The notes below the pieces were generated by a model, which saw only the letters and a list, made by a program, of their open reading frames with translations, was not told the DNA's origin and did not search any database. 12,230 bases of DNA from an uncultured Lachnospiraceae bacterium. Its GTDB lineage: Bacteria; Bacillota; Clostridia; Lachnospirales; Lachnospiraceae. The DNA lies in assembly GCA_902803305.1 (NCBI GenBank), contig CADCPL010000015.1, positions 1 to 12,230 on the forward strand, read 5' to 3'. Below are positions 6,439 to 12,230 of this stretch, one piece after another. Made by a program: the position numbers and the translations under genes. The number at the start of each line of letters is the position of its first letter. Position 1 is the stretch's first letter.

Positions 6439-7210
6439 TGAGTTTGAAGCGGGTTTTCTTATAATAACATTCCTGTTTATGGTCGGGAGCATGTTCGGGT
6501 GGACTCTGGAACTGTTTTTCAGAAGATTCATATCCACCAAGAATCCCTCAAGAAAATGGATCAATCCGGGATTTCTCGTGGGTCCGTGTCTTCCGCTGTA
6601 CGGATTCGGACTCATCGTTCTCTTTTTGATGTCGCTCCTTCCTTATGTGGGGCAGGATATGAACGGGATAACCGCATCGCGTGTCGCGTGGGCGATCATC
6701 GCGATGGGTGTACTCATGACGGTGCTTGAGTATATAGCGGGACTGATCTTTATAAAAGGTATGAAGATAAAGCTGTGGGATTACTCGGATGAATGGGGGA
6801 ATCTTCAGGGCATCATATGTCCGAAGTTCTCGGTCATCTGGACGGTGCTTGCGGCTGCATATTATTTCTTTGTCCAGCCGTATGTTATAATACTCGTAAA
6901 ATGGTTTGCCGATAACATTGCATTTTCTTTTGTGGTAGGATTTTTCTACGGAATACTCGTTATAGATTTTTGCTATTCGATGAATGTCGTCGGCAAGATA
7001 AGACGTTTTGCCGTTGAGAACGATGTTGTCGTAAAGTATGAGACGCTTAAACAGGAGATCAGACTTGAAACTGATATGATAAGGAAGAGGGGACGATTCA
7101 TTCTTGCGTTCAATCCGGAAAGAAACCTTAAGAGCGTAATGGAAGAGAGCCTTGAAAAGATCGGTTTTGTTAAGGCTCCGCATAAAGAGCGTAAAGAGCA
7201 TAAAGCATGA
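6425..7210 (+). CDS. CmpB-type putative transporter-permease-like membrane protein (PF06541 family)
   Basis: A 261-residue integral membrane protein matching PF06541, called 'putative ABC-transporter type IV/CmpB' in annotation though its real function is unproven. Characteristic elements are FGWTLELFFRR (24-34), then PSRKWINPGFLVGPCLPLYGFG (41-62), WDYSDEWGNLQG (118-129) and a later hydrophobic block. About five hydrophobic segments are visible (10-30, 55-75, 88-111, 135-156, 165-188), followed by a charged, probably cytoplasmic tail of about 70 residues ending in a Lys/His/Glu-rich repeat. No ATPase is present, so an ABC transport role is not supported here. The ATG at 6425 has AGGGA at 6414-6418 and overlaps the miaA-like 3' end by 14 bases; the following signalling gene starts 8 bases later. 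Confidence 0.85.
   Translation: MNGLSEFEAGFLIITFLFMVGSMFGWTLELFFRRFISTKNPSRKWINPGFLVGPCLPLYGFGLIVLFLMSLLPYVGQDMNGITASRVAWAIIAMGVLMTVLEYIAGLIFIKGMKIKLWDYSDEWGNLQGIICPKFSVIWTVLAAAYYFFVQPYVIILVKWFADNIAFSFVVGFFYGILVIDFCYSMNVVGKIRRFAVENDVVVKYETLKQEIRLETDMIRKRGRFILAFNPERNLKSVMEESLEKIGFVKAPHKERKEHKA
7181..7207 (+). repeat. Three tandem 9-base units encoding a basic His-Lys-Glu tail
   Basis: CATAAAGAG (7181-7189), CGTAAAGAG (7190-7198) and CATAAAGCA (7199-7207) are near-identical tandem units ending directly at the stop codon of the CmpB-type gene. They encode HKE-RKE-HKA. This is a small micro-duplication that could vary in copy number between strains. Confidence 0.6.
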
Positions 7211-7218
7211 GGTCATAA

Positions 7219-8982
7219 ATGGAAACGATCATCTCGCTAAGTGTTGTTGTTACAGCAGGACTTATAGCATTATCACAGTATTTTTCATATGCTCCCGTAG
7301 CTGTATCTGAAAAGTCCAGATTCAGATACATGATGTTTACTTTTGCTATCGCAGGGTGTTCTTTTATGTCCGTCGGAATGGTACTTACATACCCCGGCGT
7401 GATCTGTTTTCTGCTGTATGCGCTCGACAAATTCCTGAAGGTACTCATTATGGCCGAAGTTGTTCTGATCACGCAGGACATGGTCGATGTCGACAAAAAA
7501 TACACCTCGATCTTCATCACGCTCATTGCATATTCTGCCGTCATGATGTTCTTTGTAGACTCGATCATGCAGGGCGGCGTTCTGCAAAAGAACATATTCG
7601 GAGTTTACTTTAATCCCGCGCTGCCCTGGCATAAGGCATTGTATTTCATATATTATATGTTCTATGTCATAATGCTGATCACATTTGTTGTGTACAGAGG
7701 TGCGGGGGTTTACAGGAAGTGTGAAAAGCATGACCTTATGCTTCTGCTTATCGTATATATATTCTCGGCTGCCGGATTCATAGCCGAACAGTTCATCATC
7801 ACGTATTCGATGACATATATTCCGATCGTAATAGTATTTAATCTTATCGCCGCTATATTCATGCGCAAGCTCCTCGTATACCACGATTCGATCACTATAA
7901 CGCCGGCTCATTTTGTCAAAGAACTTGATGCGGGAAGAACGGATGTTGTGTTCATACTGGACAGTCAGCTTAGGATAGTCCATCAGAATAAAAGAGCCGA
8001 AGTATTGTCACAGCTGCTGGGAGATACGTATGTCGGAAACAAGATAACGGATGTTTTCAGGTTTACGCCCGGAGCATATTCTCAGATATGTCAGACGGGA
8101 GACGATACCGCGTTCGGTATAAGCGCGGATTATCCTATCAACGATCGTCATGTTAACATGATCATCAATCATAAGCTTGATGATTACGGTGAGATACTTG
8201 CCACGGTCGTATTCGTATACAACATGGAAGACATTGAAAAGGTTGAAAGCCTTGTAAATGATGTAAGTGAAGAGAATGAAGAAGAGATGATAAAGAATGC
8301 AGTCAGCATCACGGGGGATGCAAGGGTTCTTATCGTTGATGAGGATATTCTGTTCCTGAATGTGTTCCAGCGTATACTCAAGCCTTACGAGGTTAATATC
8401 ACAAGAGCCGTCAGCGGACAGGATGCGATCGAACAGATCGAAAGTCATGTGTATGACATCATATTCGTTGCGTATGAGATGACCAAGATGAGCGGTACTG
8501 AGCTTGTATCAAGGATCAGGAACATGCCGGGAGAATACTACAGTCAGGTACCGATAGTATTTACCACGACAGCGGATATAAATGACGTGTTCGTGGGATT
8601 CCTCGAAGCCGGCTTCAATGATTATCTTGAGAAGCCCGTATCAAAGAGATCGCTCAATTCGGTCCTGACAAGATGGTTGTGGCAGAGGTTCGGAAACGAA
8701 AGTGCTCAGGAGATCCCTGCAGAAAACAGATTCAGTGCGCATTATAACGAACTTAATATACTGATCACGGATGCGGAGAAAATGTATAATCAAGGTAAAT
8801 ATAAAATGCTCGGGTATTGTCTGGGCGGTATAAAACGTGACAGTATGATCCTTGGATTGACTGATATATCAGACCTGTCCACCGAACTGGATGAGGCGAT
8901 AATGTTTGAAGACGAAGAGAAGATGGAACAACTGTTTAACAAACTTCGTGCAGGTATTAGAGATGCGATCACCATCAGGTGA
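7219..8982 (+). CDS. 7TM-PAS-pseudoreceiver membrane signalling protein with Hpt-like tail and no kinase core
   Basis: A 587-residue membrane protein. Seven hydrophobic segments at about 3-23, 37-57, 60-84, 97-117, 139-158, 172-190 and 196-218 resemble the 7TM sensor region of clostridial hybrid histidine kinases. A PAS-like domain follows (about 238-340, starting TDVVFILDSQLRIVHQN). An acidic linker of about 27 residues then leads straight into a receiver domain (about 368-487), so no HisKA dimerisation helix or HATPase domain is present. In the receiver, Asp374/Glu375, Thr450 and Lys472 (LEKP) are kept, but the phosphoacceptor position in YDIIFVAYEM is Ala418 rather than Asp. A helical tail (about 505-585) resembles an Hpt domain, with Tyr533 where the His would be. 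It starts 8 bases after the CmpB-type gene (GAGGT at 7209-7213), and its stop lies inside the terminator stem. It may be a phosphorylation-independent adaptor; the role is inferred only. Confidence 0.87.
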   Translation: METIISLSVVVTAGLIALSQYFSYAPVAVSEKSRFRYMMFTFAIAGCSFMSVGMVLTYPGVICFLLYALDKFLKVLIMAEVVLITQDMVDVDKKYTSIFITLIAYSAVMMFFVDSIMQGGVLQKNIFGVYFNPALPWHKALYFIYYMFYVIMLITFVVYRGAGVYRKCEKHDLMLLLIVYIFSAAGFIAEQFIITYSMTYIPIVIVFNLIAAIFMRKLLVYHDSITITPAHFVKELDAGRTDVVFILDSQLRIVHQNKRAEVLSQLLGDTYVGNKITDVFRFTPGAYSQICQTGDDTAFGISADYPINDRHVNMIINHKLDDYGEILATVVFVYNMEDIEKVESLVNDVSEENEEEMIKNAVSITGDARVLIVDEDILFLNVFQRILKPYEVNITRAVSGQDAIEQIESHVYDIIFVAYEMTKMSGTELVSRIRNMPGEYYSQVPIVFTTTADINDVFVGFLEAGFNDYLEKPVSKRSLNSVLTRWLWQRFGNESAQEIPAENRFSAHYNELNILITDAEKMYNQGKYKMLGYCLGGIKRDSMILGLTDISDLSTELDEAIMFEDEEKMEQLFNKLRAGIRDAITIR

Positions 8983-8998
8983 TCGCATCATTTTTTTT
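8962..8998 (+). terminator. Rho-independent terminator of the larB-to-7TM gene run
   Basis: GATGCGATCACC (8962-8973) pairs perfectly with GGTGATCGCATC (8978-8989): 12 bp with a 4-base loop, then A and eight Ts (8991-8998). The stop codon of the signalling gene (8980-8982) lies inside the second arm. On the minus strand the same hairpin is followed by only a weak T-tract, so it probably acts mainly for the plus strand, although the convergent gene ends within the T run. Confidence 0.93.
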
Positions 8999-11900
8999 AT
9001 TCATTGAGATTTTTAAATGCGGTCGAGAGCATGAGCTTGATCCGGTTCAGCTGATTAACCTCCGATGCTCCCGGATCATAGTCTATGGCGACTATATTTG
9101 CTTTTCTGTACTCGCGTCTGATCGCTTTTATGACTCCCTTACCGACAACGTGATTGGGAAGACAACCGAAAGGTTGTGTACAAACTATATTGAGAACCCC
9201 GCTGTGTATGAGTTCCATCATCTCACCGGTAAGGAACCATCCTTCGCCGGTCTGATTACCTATATCAACGATCGATTTTGCATACTCGGCAAGAGTCTTG
9301 ATGTGTACCGGCGGAACGAAATGCTTACTTGCCGAGAGTGCTTTTACGGAAGCACCCCTGACACGCTCTATGGCCCATATACCGAGTGATGCTATCGTAG
9401 CGGTGCGCATCTTGGTTCCGAGGTGATCCGCCTTGTATTTCTGGTTGTAGAAGCAGTACTGCAGGAAGTCGAGAAGGTCCGGCATTACGGCCTCTGCACC
9501 TTCCGCTTCAAGAAGGTTCACGAGATCGTTGTTTGCGGTAGGGCTGAACTTGACGAGAATCTCACCGACTATTCCCACGCGCGGTTTCTTGATCGTCTCG
9601 TCTATCGGAAGTTCATCGAACTCTCTGACGATCTGCCTACACAGTCTGAAGAAGCTTGGTATCGAGATGAAATCGGATTCGATGAACCTGCAGCATGGCT
9701 CAATCCATTTTTGGTGAAGAGCATCGGCGGATCCTTTTTCAAGTTCGTAAGGACGCATACGATACAGGCATCTCATGAATATGTCGCCTATCGCTGCCGC
9801 ACAAATGCCGCGCAGCAGAAACTTGGGCGTTATCTTAAAGCCCGGATTGGATTCGAGCTTTGAGAGATTAAGTGAAATGACAGGGATATGTTCATAACCT
9901 GCCTTTGCAAGTGCACGCCTGATAAAACCTATATAATTGGTCGCACGGCAACCGCCTCCGGTCTGACTCATGACGACCGCAAGATGGTCGGTATCGTACT
10001 GACCGGACAGTATCGCATCCATTATCTGGCCGACGACGATGAGTGAAGGATAGCATGCGTCATTGTTCACGAACTGCAATCCCATATCGATCGCGGCTCT
10101 GTTGGAATTATTGAGCACGACAAGGTTATAGCCTTCTGCAACGAATGCGGAAGAGAGCAGATCGAAATGAATAGGCGACATCTGCGGACACAGTATTGTA
10201 TAGCCTGCCTTGTTCATCTCTTCTGTATAGAGAACCCTGTTGTATGCGCTGGAGTGTATGTTACGTTTTTCTCCTTTGCGCTTTCTGATCCTGATGGCGG
10301 CAAGAAGAGAACGGATCCTTATCCTTGCGGCGCCCAGGTTGTTTACTTCATCGATCTTCAGGCATGTGTATATCTTGTTGCCGGAGCTTAATATGTCATT
10401 CACCTGGTCGGTCGTTACGGCATCAAGTCCGCATCCGAAAGAATTGAGCTGGACAAGCTCTACATCGTCACGCGTCTTGACGTAAGTTGCCGCAGCATAG
10501 AGTCTGGAGTGATACATCCACTGGTCGGATACTATCGTAGGTCTTTCGACTTCGGCAAGATGCGAGATTGAGTCCTCGGTAAGAACAGCCATTCCGTACG
10601 AGTTGATCATCTCGGGTATTCCGTGATTGATCTCGGGGTCGATATGATACGGACGTCCTGCAAGGACTATTCCGCTTTTGCCCGTTTCGGTAAGGTACTT
10701 TAGAACTTCTTCGCCTTTGTTTTGTATATCTGTTCTGGCCCTGTCGAGTTCTTCCCAACCTGCCTTTGCGGCATAGTAAACTTCATCCGCGGCGATATCC
10801 GGGAAAGCGGCGATCAGCCCCTTTGCTGCTATCTCGAAGTTTGTAAATGCAAGGAACGGGTTATGGAACTTAACCTCTCCGCGGCATATCTCTTCGACGT
10901 TATTCTTGATGTTCTCGCTGTATGACGTAACGATAGGGCAGTTATAGTGATTGCTTGCCTGCTGGAATTCGTTGCGCTCATAGAAAACACTCGGATAGAA
11001 AATAAGCGGAACGCCTTTTTTGATGAGCCACATTATATGACCGTGCGCGATCTTGGCGGGATAACATTCCGATTCGCTCGGGATGGATTCTATCCCCATC
11101 TCGTAGATCTTATGAGAGCTGATCGGAGACAGCACAACGGAGTATCCGAGCTTAGTCAGGAACGTATGCCAGAACGGATAGTTCTCATACATGTTAAGGA
11201 CTCTCGGAACACCTATAAGACCTCGCTTTGCCTCGGACTGCGGGAGAGATTCGTAATCGAATATACGGTGAAGCTTGTATTCATAGAGGTTAGGAAGGTT
11301 TTCTTCGTTCTTGACCTTTCCGATACCGCGTTCACATCTGTTTCCGGATATGAACTGACGTCCGCCGGAAAACTTGTTTATCGTAAGTCTGCAGTTGTTG
11401 GTGCAGCCTTTGCATTTCGCCATTGATGTTTCGAATGTAAAGGCAGAAAGCTTTTCGGGACTTATGGTCGTGGTCCCGGTGCAGTCTTCGAAGCGTTCAC
11501 GGGCGATAAGAGCGGCTCCGAATGCGCCCATTATACCGGCTATATCGGGCCTTATGACGCTTGCTCCCGATATCTTCTCAAGTGAGCGAAGTACGGCGTC
11601 GTTATAGAAAGTTCCGCCCTGGACAACTATGTTTTTGCCGAGTGACCTGGCATCAGAAACTTTTATTACTTTGAACAGAGCGTTCTTTACAACGGAATAT
11701 GCAAGACCCGCGGAAATGTCTGCGACGTCTGCACCTTCCTTCTGCGCCTGTTTGACTTTCGAGTTCATGAATACGGTACATCTTGTTCCGAGATCTATCG
11801 GATGCTTTGCAAAGAGTGCTGCCGAAGCAAAATCGGAGACACTGTAGTTCAGGCTTCTGGCAAATGTCTCTATGAACGAACCGCACCCGCTTGAACATGC

Positions 11901-12230
11901 TTCGTTAAGCAGAACGTTGTCGACGGCATGATTTTTAATACGGATGCATTTCATGTCCTGACCGCCGATATCAAGAATGCAGTCGACCTCCGGCTCGAAA
12001 AATGAAGCGGCATAGTAATGAGATATTGTCTCAACTTCGCCGTCATCAAGCATAAGAGCTGATTTTATCAGTGCTTCACCGTAACCTGTAGAGCAGCTGT
12101 GCGCGATATAAGCACCCTTCGGAAGAAGAGAGTATATCTCGGTAAGCGCGCGTATGGATGTTGCAAGGGGGCTGCCGTTATTGTTGTCGTAGAATGAATA
12201 CAGGAGATTGCCTTCCTTATCGATGAGGGC
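8997..12230 (-). CDS. Fused acyl-CoA dehydratase activase / DUF2229 / 2-hydroxyacyl-CoA dehydratase-like iron-sulfur protein, N-terminus off the right edge
   Basis: The frame is open to the right edge (12230), giving 1077 residues; homologues run to about 1400 with two activase domains, so one is probably off-window. Counting from the internal Met at 12053 plus 59 preceding residues: the activase domain (BadF/BcrA type) shows TGYGEAL just before that Met, DIGGQDMK (28-35), CSSGCGSF (53-60, the Cys that bridges a [4Fe-4S] cluster between protomers in known activators), DLGTRCTVF (87-95) and a GGTFYN ATP-site element. A Cys-rich CKGCTNNCR motif (214-222) follows, then a DUF2229-like region with SECYP (Cys330), then HgdB/C-like regions with SFGC (Cys541), NDACYP (Cys667), GGGC (Cys702) and CTQPFGCLPNH (Cys958, Cys964). 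Known relatives use ATP to drive low-potential electrons into a [4Fe-4S] or double-cubane cluster protein. The substrate is unknown. It stands alone, convergent with the plus-strand run. Confidence 0.92.
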   Translation of the reverse strand, partial: ALIDKEGNLLYSFYDNNNGSPLATSIRALTEIYSLLPKGAYIAHSCSTGYGEALIKSALMLDDGEVETISHYYAASFFEPEVDCILDIGGQDMKCIRIKNHAVDNVLLNEACSSGCGSFIETFARSLNYSVSDFASAALFAKHPIDLGTRCTVFMNSKVKQAQKEGADVADISAGLAYSVVKNALFKVIKVSDARSLGKNIVVQGGTFYNDAVLRSLEKISGASVIRPDIAGIMGAFGAALIARERFEDCTGTTTISPEKLSAFTFETSMAKCKGCTNNCRLTINKFSGGRQFISGNRCERGIGKVKNEENLPNLYEYKLHRIFDYESLPQSEAKRGLIGVPRVLNMYENYPFWHTFLTKLGYSVVLSPISSHKIYEMGIESIPSESECYPAKIAHGHIMWLIKKGVPLIFYPSVFYERNEFQQASNHYNCPIVTSYSENIKNNVEEICRGEVKFHNPFLAFTNFEIAAKGLIAAFPDIAADEVYYAAKAGWEELDRARTDIQNKGEEVLKYLTETGKSGIVLAGRPYHIDPEINHGIPEMINSYGMAVLTEDSISHLAEVERPTIVSDQWMYHSRLYAAATYVKTRDDVELVQLNSFGCGLDAVTTDQVNDILSSGNKIYTCLKIDEVNNLGAARIRIRSLLAAIRIRKRKGEKRNIHSSAYNRVLYTEEMNKAGYTILCPQMSPIHFDLLSSAFVAEGYNLVVLNNSNRAAIDMGLQFVNNDACYPSLIVVGQIMDAILSGQYDTDHLAVVMSQTGGGCRATNYIGFIRRALAKAGYEHIPVISLNLSKLESNPGFKITPKFLLRGICAAAIGDIFMRCLYRMRPYELEKGSADALHQKWIEPCCRFIESDFISIPSFFRLCRQIVREFDELPIDETIKKPRVGIVGEILVKFSPTANNDLVNLLEAEGAEAVMPDLLDFLQYCFYNQKYKADHLGTKMRTATIASLGIWAIERVRGASVKALSASKHFVPPVHIKTLAEYAKSIVDIGNQTGEGWFLTGEMMELIHSGVLNIVCTQPFGCLPNHVVGKGVIKAIRREYRKANIVAIDYDPGASEVNQLNRIKLMLSTAFKNLNE

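Noticed and set aside
7285..7983. 232-codon minus-strand frame opposite the 7TM gene
   Set aside because: It is antisense to a well-defined membrane region; its composition is low in hydrophobic segments and it has no recognisable family.
9423..9863. Plus-strand open frames opposite the giant iron-sulfur gene (also at 8979, 10167, 10947 and 11629)
   Set aside because: They are antisense shadows of one long, strongly conserved minus-strand reading frame and show no domains of their own.

Overview
This 12.2 kb window looks like chromosomal DNA from an anaerobic, fibre-degrading Firmicute, most likely Lachnospiraceae (Butyrivibrio/Roseburia-like). The clues are strong AGGAGG-type ribosome sites, moderate GC, a lipid-anchored GH9 cellulase, DUF362/ferredoxin and thioredoxin genes, a 7TM signalling protein of clostridial type, and a giant fused activase/2-hydroxyacyl-CoA dehydratase-like iron-sulfur protein. 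The taxonomic call is inference from gene content; there is no rRNA or other marker here.

Layout. (1) 1-811, plus strand: the 3' end of a DUF362 4Fe-4S protein followed by thioredoxin. (2) 818-1651: a self-contained two-gene unit. It has a near-consensus extended -10 promoter, two uncharacterised small membrane proteins one base apart, and a strong intrinsic terminator. (3) 1670-8982: six tightly packed plus-strand genes: larB, a LarC N-terminal-domain protein with a His-rich loop, a lipoprotein CBM-Ig-GH9 glucanase, a divergent MiaA-family protein, a CmpB-type (PF06541) membrane protein, and a 7TM-PAS-receiver protein. Gaps are 1-16 bases, with one 14-base overlap. The run ends at a perfect 12-bp hairpin plus T8. 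(4) 8997-12230, minus strand: a convergent gene running off the right edge, encoding at least 1077 residues of a fused BadF/BcrA-type activase + DUF2229 + HgdB/C-like protein.

How the genes fit together. larB and larC belong to synthesis of the nickel-pincer nucleotide (NPN) cofactor, but larE, larA and the LarC C-terminal (CTP-binding) domain are not in the window. The cellulase, tRNA-modification-like protein and membrane signalling genes share the run without an obvious pathway link. No tRNA, rRNA, CRISPR array or mobile element was seen.

Most worth a second look: the 587-residue membrane protein that resembles a hybrid histidine kinase with the kinase core absent, the receiver Asp replaced by Ala, and a C-terminal Hpt-like helical region with Tyr where the His should be; the promoter-to-terminator unit of two small membrane proteins; and the LarC protein that stops before its C-terminal domain.
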